From Vibrio sp. SCSIO 43136 (lineage in GTDB: Bacteria > Pseudomonadota > Gammaproteobacteria > Enterobacterales > Vibrionaceae): a stretch of 64,000 nt of DNA. The notes below the pieces were generated by a model that saw nothing but the letters and a program-made list of their open reading frames with translations, was not told where the DNA came from and did no database searches. The stretch lies in the NCBI RefSeq assembly GCF_023716565.1, contig NZ_CP071849.1, positions 806,001 through 870,000 of the forward strand, given 5' to 3'. This document shows, in pieces, positions 8,658 to 16,250 of this stretch; positions within the stretch are counted from its first letter, which is position 1; every line of letters starts with the position of its first letter. The translations under genes and the position numbers were made by a program.

Positions 8658-9902
8658 TTAAGCAGTTGCTTCAAGCTGAGCTGCTTTTTCTTGGCTGATT
8701 GGCTTAGTCACTAGAGCAAGTACCACACATACTGCCATCATCGCAGCTGAAATGTAGTAAGCCATTGAGTAGTCACCGCCGTTAGCCATTGAGTAACCAA
8801 CAACCGCTGCACCAATCGCACCACCGATGCCCCAAGAAGTGTAAAGCACACCGTAGTTAGTACCGTAGTTCTTCAGGCCGTAGTATTCAGCAGTTAGAGA
8901 CGGGAATACCGCTAGAAGCGTACCGTAACCTACCGCAGCTACTGCTGTACCGATGATTAGTGCAAATTCTGTTTCGATAGCACCGAACATCGCCATGTTC
9001 ACACCTTGCATTACGAAAGCGATTAGCAAAGTACGTACACCACCGATTTTGTCTGAAAGGATACCAGCAGCAACACGGCCGCCTGAGTTAAACACAGCAA
9101 GAAGTGCCGCTAGGTAAACAGCTTCAGTTAGGCCAAGTTGCTTGTCAGCGATAGTAGTAATGTTACCGATGATCATCAGACCTGCAGATGCTGCAAATGC
9201 GTACATGATCCACATTGAGTAAAACTGAGGCGTTTTAAGCATTGCACGCCATTCAAGGTTCTTAACAGGCGCTGCTGCTTTAGGTGCTGCCCCTTCTTTA
9301 ACTTGTGGCGCTTTTGGCGTGTAGTCTGCTGGCGGGTTGTTGATCGTCATTGCTAGTGGCACTGCGATTACTAGGACACCTGCACCTAAGAATAGAAATG
9401 CTTGGTTAATACCGAAAGAAGCAATCAAAGTAGATGCGATTGGCGCAAGGAAAACTGCTGCCATACCGAAACCTGCAGCGATTAGGCCGTTAACCATGCC
9501 TTTCTTTGAAGGGTGGAACCATTTCATTGCAGAAGGAGCAAGACATGCGTAACCAAAACCGATACCAGCACCAGTGATGCCACCGAAAGTGATGGTTAGC
9601 ATAGTGATAGAAGTCGCGAAGCTCGACGCTACCATACCAAGGCCAGTCAATGTAGCACCTAGGATAAGGATCTTACGAGGGCCCATGCGATCTTGAAGAA
9701 CGCCAGCAACTAGAAGAGCAATTGAGAATACGATTGTTGCTGTAGCGTATGGTTGAGATGCTTCAGCAGGAGTAAGGCTCCAAGTAGCGTCATTTACTAG
9801 GGCTTTGCTAAATACACTCCAGGCATAAAGAATACCTAAACAAAGGTTAATACAAATACCTGCAATTAGGATTCGCATCGCTTTATCAAGTTTGCTCATC
9901 AT
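8658..9902 (-). CDS. OFA-family major facilitator transporter
   Basis: 414 residues with about 12 hydrophobic segments, split by a central cytoplasmic loop (PADYTPKAPQVKEGAAPKAAAPVKN). The N-terminal ICINLCLGILYAWSVFSKAL and the loop 2-3 motif GVLQDRMGPRKILILGA are typical of the oxalate/formate antiporter (OFA) subfamily, and the second half has the matching GILSDKIGGVRTLL. Substrate cannot be read from sequence; OFA members move small mono- or dicarboxylates. Codon use looks like that of a well-expressed gene. The region upstream of the start is long (about 600 bp) and carries a repeated motif that may regulate it. Confidence 0.85.
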   Translation of the reverse strand: MMSKLDKAMRILIAGICINLCLGILYAWSVFSKALVNDATWSLTPAEASQPYATATIVFSIALLVAGVLQDRMGPRKILILGATLTGLGMVASSFATSITMLTITFGGITGAGIGFGYACLAPSAMKWFHPSKKGMVNGLIAAGFGMAAVFLAPIASTLIASFGINQAFLFLGAGVLVIAVPLAMTINNPPADYTPKAPQVKEGAAPKAAAPVKNLEWRAMLKTPQFYSMWIMYAFAASAGLMIIGNITTIADKQLGLTEAVYLAALLAVFNSGGRVAAGILSDKIGGVRTLLIAFVMQGVNMAMFGAIETEFALIIGTAVAAVGYGTLLAVFPSLTAEYYGLKNYGTNYGVLYTSWGIGGAIGAAVVGYSMANGGDYSMAYYISAAMMAVCVVLALVTKPISQEKAAQLEATA

Positions 9903-10509
9903 TTTTCTCAGTGTTGACCCATTTCGCTCTTGTGAGCGGAGTAGGGGAGGTTAAAGGGTTCAAATAAAATGGTTGTTTCTCAACAAATTTGAGAATCAAC
10001 GCGCGGATTATATCTGATACGTATGTGATATAAATCTCAAAATTCGGCGGGATTGTAACAAATTGTAACTGAGAGTAAAGCGAGTTTTCTATCAATAGTG
10101 GAATTGAAATGGGTAAATGGTTGGTTGTCGAACAACTTATATTCGAGAAATAAAATTGTAATTTTGTTGTCACATAAGAATTCTGGTCGTCAAAGACGAT
10201 AAAAGTCTTGGCTAAGTGAGTTGTACCTGCCGATCACAAATTGACAAAATGTGTATAAACCTTTCAAATGTTAATTGTGTGTAACATTCAAACACTAAGA
10301 GTATTAAAAGGTTACAGGCCTATCAGGGGTTAACTGCAAAAACTTAAATGTTAACAATGTGTAAAATAGAACGTTATGCTGAATATTGGTAAAAATCGGT
10401 TAATTTTTGTACTTGAAACTTACGGTTAAATGACGATAATGACAGCGAAACATAAGATTCCATATATGAAAGGATGCATGGTTACTCGTTACTGACCTGA
10501 GGTGCTGCT
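9903..10509. other. Long intergenic region between divergent genes
   Basis: About 600 bp, AT-rich, between the OFA transporter (minus) and a small membrane protein (plus). No convincing ORF: the 95-residue minus-strand frame at 9886-10173 overlaps the transporter start and has no ribosome site. The notable content is a 20-bp direct repeat listed separately. The size suggests two regulated promoters. Confidence 0.6.
10266..10365. repeat. Pair of 20-bp direct repeats, candidate operator
   Basis: AAATGTTAATTGTGTGTAAC at 10266-10285 and AAATGTTAACAATGTGTAAA at 10346-10365 match at 16 of 20 positions and are 80 bp apart start to start. That is close to a whole number of helical turns (about 7.6). 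A weaker AAATGTGTATAAA lies at about 10246. They sit upstream of both divergent genes. The binding factor is unknown. Confidence 0.45.
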
Positions 10510-10860
10510 ATGAAATTATTATTAATCTTAATTGCGTCTTTATCTGCAGGCGTTGCTTCGGCAGACCACATCCATTCGTTCATGTTGGGCCTTTCTATTG
10601 CTGCACTCGCTGTGGGCAGTTGTTACTGGTTTGCATTTAGAAGCACTCGTTTTCCTGAGCTGGCCCTATTCCTGCTTATCTGTGGCTTGTTCGCTAAGAT
10701 TGCAGTCACTGTCACTGGGGTGGTGCTGGGCATGCAGGCAGAGTTGATCAGCTCTCCTATTATTTTTGCCTTGTCTTACCTGTTCTTCTCTTTGGTCGTA
10801 ACCTACTTGTGGTTCACCTACAAAGACTCGATCATTAAGGCGCCTAAAGCTGCGGCATAA
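10510..10860 (+). CDS. Small inner-membrane protein, unknown function
   Basis: 116 residues, almost wholly hydrophobic, with about four membrane segments: the N-terminal MKLLLILIASLSAGVASAD (which could also be a cleaved signal), then FMLGLSIAALAVGSCYWF, LALFLLICGLFAKIAVTVTG and IIFALSYLFFSLVVTYLWF. A short basic tail ends KAPKAAA. TGAGGTG precedes the ATG. I do not recognise the family. It is monocistronic, with a strong terminator just downstream. Confidence 0.75.
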   Translation: MKLLLILIASLSAGVASADHIHSFMLGLSIAALAVGSCYWFAFRSTRFPELALFLLICGLFAKIAVTVTGVVLGMQAELISSPIIFALSYLFFSLVVTYLWFTYKDSIIKAPKAAA

Positions 10861-10876
10861 GACAAACAGAATTCAA

Positions 10877-10905
10877 AATAAGGCCTTCCATTTGGAAGGC
10901 CTTAT
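10877..10905 (+). terminator. Intrinsic terminator
   Basis: Perfect 13-bp stem AATAAGGCCTTCC / GGAAGGCCTTATT with loop ATTT, followed by a T-rich run. It ends the small membrane protein transcript. Confidence 0.85.
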
Positions 10906-11026
10906 TATTTGTTATTAAACCTATTTTTTATCCCGGTGATACTAGACCAATGTATAAGAGATTCGGTTAACATGAATTGTTAAACTGGCAAAGTGAGTAA
11001 AGAGAGGTCTTTTCAGGGAGATAGGC

Positions 11027-11260
11027 ATGCCAGAGTTAGTGTTTTGGATCGAGAAATTGGTATTACTTACCGGAATACTGAGCGTGATTTGGGCGGTGAA
11101 GCTTTATGGACAAAGAAGCAGCGATTGGACTGGTGTTGTCACTATGTTCTATAAACGCATCCCGCTCGATGTATCCGAGTACAAATGGTATAGGTTAGGC
11201 ATTGCTTTGATTTTCTTTGCCGTGGTGTTGAGAATTTTGACGCTTACCTTCTGGCCATAA
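11027..11260 (+). CDS. Small membrane protein, unknown function
   Basis: 77 residues with one N-terminal membrane segment (LVFWIEKLVLLTGILSVIWAV), a polar middle (KLYGQRSSDWTGVVTMFYKRIPLDVSEYKWYR) and a C-terminal membrane segment (LGIALIFFAVVLRILTLTFW). The start follows CAGGGAGATAGGC, a good ribosome site. No recognised family. A terminator follows within 20 bp, so it is transcribed alone. Confidence 0.7.
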   Translation: MPELVFWIEKLVLLTGILSVIWAVKLYGQRSSDWTGVVTMFYKRIPLDVSEYKWYRLGIALIFFAVVLRILTLTFWP

Positions 11261-11277
11261 CAGCCAAATGATTTATC

Positions 11278-11304
11278 AACTGCGAGCATTAAGCTCGCAG
11301 TTTT
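11278..11304 (+). terminator. Intrinsic terminator
   Basis: 10-bp perfect stem AACTGCGAGC / GCTCGCAGTT, loop ATTAA, then TTTTCG. It lies directly after the 77-aa membrane protein gene. Confidence 0.8.
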
Positions 11305-11482
11305 CGTTTATGGCTTAGCTTTAGGTGTTCTTTTCGGAACTAACTGAGTTAAACCTTCAATCTATCCCTTCTTAAAATGAAAAATCTTCTATAGTTTAAA
11401 GAGATTAGCGGCGCAATTTGAGCGTGCTAATGATACTATGCGCACCCCAACGTATTGTCTTCTCTAGCTCCATGGTGAATAA

Positions 11483-12490
11483 ATGTCTCTATCTGTATTG
11501 ATTTGTGATGACTCCGCTTTAGCTCGTAAGCAGATGGCTAGATCACTCCCGCCGACTCTTGGCGCAAACATAACTTTCGCAGTTCATGGATTAGATGCGC
11601 TTGAGCAACTAGAAAGTAACCCGTTTGACCTGATGTTCCTTGACTTGACCATGCCTGAGCTTGACGGCTATGGCACATTGGCTGAAATTCAGAAACGCAA
11701 TATTGATATTAATGTTGTTGTTGTTTCTGGTGATATTCAGCCTAAAGCACAAGAAAAAGTGCTTGGTCTTGGCGCCAAAGCTTTTATTAAAAAGCCAATC
11801 GATAAGGATGTACTTAAATCGGTCCTAAAAGAGCTCGTACCACCGCCTTCTACTGCACAATTTGTTCCGAGCTCCCCAGTCGAACTACCGATCCTTAAAC
11901 GTCGCGATATCTATATGGAAGTGGCAAACGTCGCTATTGGTCGTGCCGCCGATGCTTTAGCCCGCCACTTTGATGTGTTTGTTCATCTGCCTTTACCGAA
12001 CGTCAATATCTTTGAGGTGAGTGAGCTGCATATGGCACTGAGAGATCTTGCTAACAATGATCAAGTCTCCGGAGTATGTCAGGGCTTTAGTGGGGAAGGC
12101 ATAGCAGGTGAAGCTTTAGTGATGCTAAGTGATTCATCGGTTGCTGACCTACACAAATTTATGAAGATTGATCAGAATGATGCAGAGCATGAAGAGCTAG
12201 AGCTACTTATGGACGTATCCAATATTCTGGTAGGTTCCTTCCTTAATGGATTAGGTGCTCAAGCGGAAGTACGTTTTTTCCAAAGCTCGCCAGTGTTGCT
12301 TGGCCAACATATTCCTATTGAATCTGTCATTCAAACCACAACAGGGTCGTTCAGTAAGACCATGACTTTTGAAGTTAGTTACCACATCGATGGCACCAGC
12401 ATTCGCTGTGATCTACTTTTCATGTTTGTCGATGAGTCTTTGCCGCTGCTTGATAACAAATTGGCCTACCTAATGGAGGATGAACACTAA
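11483..12490 (+). CDS. Response regulator with CheC/CheX-like domain
   Basis: 335 residues. Residues 1-120 are a receiver domain with the acidic pair ICDDSALARKQ, phospho-Asp in LMFLDLTMPELDGYG and the Lys in AFIKKPIDKDV. The C-terminal ~190 residues resemble the CheC/CheX/FliY phosphatase fold: an ELELLMDVSNILVGSFLNGLG helix (the family motif is E-x2-N; here Asp244-x2-Asn) and the start of a second half SSPVLLGQHIPIESV. Such domains dephosphorylate CheY-like receivers, so this protein may act on a receiver or autoregulate. Its stop overlaps the start of the next gene (TAATG), implying translational coupling with the PAS protein. Confidence 0.8.
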   Translation: MSLSVLICDDSALARKQMARSLPPTLGANITFAVHGLDALEQLESNPFDLMFLDLTMPELDGYGTLAEIQKRNIDINVVVVSGDIQPKAQEKVLGLGAKAFIKKPIDKDVLKSVLKELVPPPSTAQFVPSSPVELPILKRRDIYMEVANVAIGRAADALARHFDVFVHLPLPNVNIFEVSELHMALRDLANNDQVSGVCQGFSGEGIAGEALVMLSDSSVADLHKFMKIDQNDAEHEELELLMDVSNILVGSFLNGLGAQAEVRFFQSSPVLLGQHIPIESVIQTTTGSFSKTMTFEVSYHIDGTSIRCDLLFMFVDESLPLLDNKLAYLMEDEH

Positions 12491-12930
12491 TGCTTAGCTT
12501 ACCCGCAGAATTTGAGCAGTTTCACTGGATGGTCGATATGGTTCAAAACGTTGAACTAGGGCTGGTGGTGCTGGATAAAGATTATAATGTGCAAGTTTGG
12601 AATGGCTTCATGACCCACCATAGTGGTAAACAGGCCCATGAAGCGATTGGCAAGTCATTGTTTGAGATTTTCCCTGAGATCCCACAAGAGTGGTTCATGG
12701 TAAAAGCCAAGCCAGTATACGATCTTGGTTGCCGTAGTTTCATTACTTGGCGCCAAAGACCTTATCTATTTCGTTGTCGTAATGTCCGTCCTATTACACA
12801 ACAAGCAGAATTTATGTATCAGAACGTCACTCTTAACCCGATGCGTGCACCAACAGGTGAGGTAAAATCGTTGTTTTTGTCGATTCAAGATGCCACACCA
12901 GAAGCGATGTTAGCGAACGAAGCGGGCTAA
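12490..12930 (+). CDS. Stand-alone PAS-domain protein
   Basis: 146 residues, essentially one PAS domain and nothing else: MVQNVELGLVVLDKDYNVQVWNGFMTHHSGKQAHEAIGKSLFEIFPEIPQEWF, with later strands including LFLSIQDATPEAM. No kinase, GGDEF or helix-turn-helix output is present, so it must work through a partner, most simply the coupled receiver/CheC-like protein upstream. The start is the overlapping ATG in TAATG. Ligand or cofactor cannot be told from sequence. Confidence 0.8.
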   Translation: MLSLPAEFEQFHWMVDMVQNVELGLVVLDKDYNVQVWNGFMTHHSGKQAHEAIGKSLFEIFPEIPQEWFMVKAKPVYDLGCRSFITWRQRPYLFRCRNVRPITQQAEFMYQNVTLNPMRAPTGEVKSLFLSIQDATPEAMLANEAG

Positions 12931-12949
12931 ATCGCTTTACACGGTTACC

Positions 12950-12978
12950 AAAGCCAAAGCATTTGCTTTGGCTTTTTT
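12950..12978 (+). terminator. Intrinsic terminator of the receiver-PAS operon
   Basis: AAAGCCAAAGC / GCTTTGGCTTT stem with an ATTT loop and a six-T run, 20 bp after the PAS gene stop. Confidence 0.85.
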
Positions 12979-13499
12979 GTTATTTGGGGGCGATAGCTAA
13001 GAGTTTTGTGATCTAAGTAAGGAAAAATGTTCGATTTGATATGTGGATTTTTCTGATAGATCTTGCAAAAAACCTCAAAAACATGCCATTAATCGAAAAT
13101 AAATCGAGTTCATTGGCGGTGAAGTGAACTATTGATGAATCGTCCTTAACAGATGATACGAAATTCTTGAGAGTAGTTGGTTTGACGTAAGTTCTTGAAT
13201 TTATGTGGTTTTTATCTGTACTATTGTTATGTTGGAAGGGGGGCGAAGTAGACAGGCAGAAAGTGGGTATGAATTCTTTCCAAAGGTATCACAAAAAAAT
13301 TTAAAATATCAGTCTTGCAGTTAATTAATCCCAGCCTATAATGCTGAAAACCGGAGCGCCTGCCAGCGCCCCGGTTTTTTTGTGTCCGCAAAACAGAAAT
13401 AGGTTCTGCCAAACTTACTTCTGATTGAGAAGCTCAGTCTGCCAACCGACTTCTCTAACACACGGGCATTCACTACAGAATTTAAGGAAGCAATATCCC
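12979..13499. other. 520-bp leader/intergenic region before guaC
   Basis: No protein-coding frame with support. It holds two possible sigma70-type promoters (TTGAAT-18-TACTAT near 13195-13224, and TTGCAG-16-TATAAT at 13315-13342). A strong GC-rich hairpin with a T-run follows at 13351-13381, then about 118 nt of transcribed leader. See the separate leader entry. Confidence 0.6.
13315..13381 (+). promoter_or_regulatory. guaC promoter with hairpin/attenuator at the transcript start
   Basis: TTGCAG (13315-13320), a 16-bp spacer and a perfect TATAAT (13337-13342) would start RNA near 13349. The first transcribed bases form CCGGAGCGC / GCGCCCCGG (13351-13374, one A-C mismatch, loop CTGCCA) followed by seven T. 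The element is either an attenuator, a 5' stabilising stem, or the terminator of a short RNA begun at the weaker promoter near 13195. Sequence alone does not decide. Confidence 0.55.
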
Positions 13500-14543
13500 A
13501 TGCGTATCGAACAAGAACTTAAACTTGGTTTTAAAGATGTACTGTTTCGCCCGAAACGTTCTACTCTAAAAAGCCGCTCTCAAGTAAATTTAACCCGAGA
13601 GTTTACATTTAAGCACAGCGGTCGTCAATGGTCTGGTGTACCTGTTATCGCAGCGAACATGGACTCAGTGGGTAGCTTCGCAATGGCGCAATCCCTAGCC
13701 AAAGAAAATGTAATGACCGCTGTACATAAACACTACACCGTGGCTGATTGGGCTGAGTTCGTTGCAAACAACGATGCTAGCGTTCTAAACAATGTGATGG
13801 TTTCAACAGGTACGTCAGATGCTGACTTCGAAAAAACCAAAGAAGTGATGGCACTAAGCGATGAACTAATTTTCATCTGTATCGATATTGCCAACGGTTA
13901 TTCTGAGCACTTGGTAGAATACGTAGTGCGAGTACGTGAGGCGTTCCCTGACAAAGTTATCTCTGCAGGAAATGTGGTTACTGGCGACATGGTAGAAGAG
14001 CTTATCCTTGCCGGCGCAGACATTGTAAAAGTTGGTATTGGCCCAGGCTCTGTGTGTACAACTCGTGTTAAGACCGGCGTAGGTTACCCGCAGCTTTCTG
14101 CCATCATTGAGTGTGCAGATGCAGCACACGGCCTTGGCGGCACTATTGTCGGCGACGGTGGTTGTTCATGTGCAGGTGATGTAGCCAAAGCATTCGGTGG
14201 CGGTGCAGACTTCGTTATGCTTGGCGGTATGCTTGCAGGTCATGAAGAATCAGGCGGTGAACTGATTGAAAAAGATGGCAACACGTTCATGAAGTTCTAC
14301 GGCATGTCGAGCCAATCTGCGATGGATAAACACTCAGGTGGTGTCGCTAAATACCGAGCAGCTGAAGGTAAAACTGTACTCTTGCCATACCGTGGTAAAG
14401 TTGAAAACACCATTGCCGACATTCTCGGTGGTGTACGTTCTACGTGTACTTACGTAGGGGCGGCAAAACTCAAAGAACTAACCAAACGCACCACCTTTAT
14501 CCGCGTTCAAGAGCAAGAAAACAACGTATTTGGTAAAGAGTGA
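13500..14543 (+). CDS. guaC: GMP reductase
   Basis: 347 residues, full length for GuaC, which reduces GMP to IMP with NADPH in purine salvage (cytosol). The start is the ATG after AAGGAAGCAATATCCC; a longer frame to 13425 lacks a ribosome site and family support. Landmarks are [20 protein letters not shown] at the N-terminus, [14 protein letters not shown], and [14 protein letters not shown] with the catalytic Cys of the IMPDH/GMPR loop. The glycine-rich phosphate site is [20 protein letters not shown], and [12 protein letters not shown] and [10 protein letters not shown] follow. It is transcribed alone behind the unusual hairpin leader. Confidence 0.97.
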   Translation: MRIEQELKLGFKDVLFRPKRSTLKSRSQVNLTREFTFKHSGRQWSGVPVIAANMDSVGSFAMAQSLAKENVMTAVHKHYTVADWAEFVANNDASVLNNVMVSTGTSDADFEKTKEVMALSDELIFICIDIANGYSEHLVEYVVRVREAFPDKVISAGNVVTGDMVEELILAGADIVKVGIGPGSVCTTRVKTGVGYPQLSAIIECADAAHGLGGTIVGDGGCSCAGDVAKAFGGGADFVMLGGMLAGHEESGGELIEKDGNTFMKFYGMSSQSAMDKHSGGVAKYRAAEGKTVLLPYRGKVENTIADILGGVRSTCTYVGAAKLKELTKRTTFIRVQEQENNVFGKE

Positions 14544-14635
14544 TTTGAAATCAACCTAATTTGGTCAAGTTAGACCTGAGCAGTAAGTGGAATTGCGATT
14601 CCATTATGCTTAAGTCGCTAAGCTAACAAAATATC

Positions 14636-14672
14636 AACCCGTACTTCATTTTTGTGATGTGCGGGTTTTTTG
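14636..14672 (+). terminator. Intrinsic terminator of guaC
   Basis: Imperfect stem AACCCGTACTTCA / TGATGTGCGGGTT with a T-rich loop, followed by a T-run, about 95 bp after the guaC stop. Confidence 0.75.
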
Positions 14673-14704
14673 CGTCAAGCTAGGTCTAAACGCTGTCAGT
14701 TTAG

Positions 14705-14760
14705 TTGGTGTTGATAACTTTTGTCCTATAATCATTATCAAATTTAGTTTGATAATGATT
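14705..14760 (+). promoter_or_regulatory. Promoter overlapped by a 31-bp perfect palindrome, Fur-like
   Basis: TTGGTG (14705-14710) and TATAAT (14727-14732) are spaced 16 bp. A perfect inverted repeat with 13-bp arms, AATCATTATCAAA and TTTGATAATGATT, spans 14730-14760 around TTTAG and covers the -10 and start point. Read as 7-1-7, CTATAAT-C-ATTATCA matches the Fur pattern TGATAAT-N-ATTATCA at 12 of 14 arm positions. It would control the quinol-monooxygenase-like gene 90 bp downstream. Confidence 0.5.
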
Positions 14761-14850
14761 CCAATGTTAGCCTGTTTAAGGCGAGGTTAGGCCGAGCTAC
14801 TATGGACTCCGTTGTTAAAGGTAATCAAACTTATCACAGAGGAATGGACC

Positions 14851-15141
14851 ATGGCTAAACTGACTATCGTTGCAAACATCATTGCTAAAGAAGACAAAAT
14901 TGAACTGGTAAAAGCAGAGCTGCTGAAACTTATTGATATCACTCGAGCTGAAGAAGGCTGCATTAATTACGACTTGCATCAGGACAATGAAAATCCAGCG
15001 CACTTCTTGTTCTTTGAAAACTGGGAGTCACGTGAATTGTGGCAAACTCATATGGGTAACCAGCACCTACAAGAGTATATGGCAGCCACTGATGGTGCAG
15101 TTGAAACCTTTACACTCAATGAAATGACTCAAATCGCTTAA
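14851..15141 (+). CDS. Antibiotic-biosynthesis-monooxygenase (ABM/YgiN-like) protein
   Basis: 96 residues of the small dimeric ferredoxin-like ABM family: MAKLTIVANIIAKEDKIELVKAELLKLI, then the family core EEGCINYDLHQDNENPAHFLFFENWES and a tail TDGAVETFTLNEM. The start is ATG 14851 after GAGGAATGGACC; a 13-codon upstream extension has no ribosome site. Relatives include YgiN (quinol monooxygenase) and small haem- or quinone-modifying enzymes; many are stress-linked. Behind a Fur-like palindrome it may respond to iron. The exact reaction is not predictable. Confidence 0.8.
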   Translation: MAKLTIVANIIAKEDKIELVKAELLKLIDITRAEEGCINYDLHQDNENPAHFLFFENWESRELWQTHMGNQHLQEYMAATDGAVETFTLNEMTQIA

Positions 15142-15189
15142 TTGAGCAGATAAGTTGAGACTCGTTGCAAATAAAAATTGAATTCTATA

Positions 15190-15221
15190 GGGCTGACTAC
15201 GTTGTAGTGAGCCCTTTTTTG
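15190..15221 (+). terminator. Intrinsic terminator
   Basis: GGGCTGACTAC / GTAGTGAGCCC stem (one G-G mismatch), GTT loop, six T. It ends the ABM-protein transcript before the LysR gene. Confidence 0.8.
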
Positions 15222-15246
15222 TATATCGAAAGCTAGGAGAACCTTT

Positions 15247-16167
15247 ATGCTGCTTCAAGATTTACTGGTTGTAGTGAAAGTCGCAGAGTTTCGAAGCATT
15301 ACTGCCGCAGCTACAGCTCTTGATATGAGATCAGCAACAGCCAGCGCTGCAGTAAAACGAGTAGAGGCGACTCTGGGCATTGAGCTATTTGTTCGAACCA
15401 CGCGGCAATTGAGGCTCTCTAGTGCAGGAGAGCGTTACCTACCTGAATGCGAAAAAGCGCTAAAACTATTGGAAAAAGCAAAGCAAAATATGCGGGAAGA
15501 CTTGAACATAATTGATGGTGAGATCCGCATTGCTCTTTCTTCAGATTTAGGTCGAAACCTAGTTACACCATGGTTAGATGAATTTATGCTGGCCAACCCC
15601 AAAGTGACACTGAGGAGCAATATCAGCGATAGCAACATCGATTTTTACCGTGATTCTGTGGATATGGCTCTGCGCTATGGTTCACCGACTGATGCCAGTA
15701 TGTACGGGTTCAAAATATGCGACATTCCACGACTGTTGTGTGCAACACCTGACTACCTTAAAAAGTATGGTATGCCTCAACATCCTAACGAGCTCTTGTC
15801 ACACAATGCACTGTTATATCAATTGCACGATTCGTTGCAAGATACATGGAAATTTACCGATGGAACTAGAGAATTCAAAGTGAAACTAACTGGCAACCGA
15901 GCATCTAATGACGGAGATTTGGTAAGAAGGTGGTGCGCTTCTGGCAAAGGGGTTGCGATAAAATCATGTTTAGATATGTCTGATGATCTTCTCTCTGGAA
16001 GGGTCGTCAACGTGATGCCTGAATACAAACCTACATCGACTGAGTTGTGGTTGGTTTGTCCAAGCAAGCAATCCATTACCGCCAGCACAAGATTGCTTAG
16101 AGATCTGTTTCGGGACAAATCTGAAGCGATTTTAGCCGAGCTATCGAAAGAAGGTTATTTGGATTAG
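15247..16167 (+). CDS. LysR-family transcriptional regulator
   Basis: 306 residues, standard LTTR size. The N-terminal winged helix-turn-helix reads DLLVVVKVAEFRSITAAATALDMRSATASAAVKRVEATLGIELFVRTTRQLRLSSAGERYL. It is followed by the two-lobed effector domain (DLGRNLVTPWLDEFMLANPKVTLR, VDMALRYGSPTDASMYGFKICDIPRLLCATPDYL). This is the CrgA/DhcR-like branch typical of regulators of quinone, aldehyde or drug stress genes. AGGAGAACCTTT precedes the ATG. It lies downstream of, not divergent from, the ABM gene, so its target is uncertain. Confidence 0.93.
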   Translation: MLLQDLLVVVKVAEFRSITAAATALDMRSATASAAVKRVEATLGIELFVRTTRQLRLSSAGERYLPECEKALKLLEKAKQNMREDLNIIDGEIRIALSSDLGRNLVTPWLDEFMLANPKVTLRSNISDSNIDFYRDSVDMALRYGSPTDASMYGFKICDIPRLLCATPDYLKKYGMPQHPNELLSHNALLYQLHDSLQDTWKFTDGTREFKVKLTGNRASNDGDLVRRWCASGKGVAIKSCLDMSDDLLSGRVVNVMPEYKPTSTELWLVCPSKQSITASTRLLRDLFRDKSEAILAELSKEGYLD

Positions 16168-16214
16168 TTCAGCTGTTTGTGGGACGTAATCATTAGATTA
16201 GCCGTAAGATATTC

Positions 16215-16243
16215 GAGCCAGCAAGGCAATTTGCTGGCTCTTT
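16215..16243. terminator. Bidirectional hairpin terminator
   Basis: Perfect GAGCCAGCAA / TTGCTGGCTC stem with loop GGCAAT between the convergent LysR and chemoreceptor genes. The following T-run is short (TTT). Confidence 0.65.
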
Positions 16244-16250
16244 AGAGAGC

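Noticed and set aside
9886..10173. 95-residue minus-strand frame upstream of the OFA transporter
   Set aside because: Overlaps the transporter start, low-complexity AT-rich composition, no ribosome site and no family pattern.
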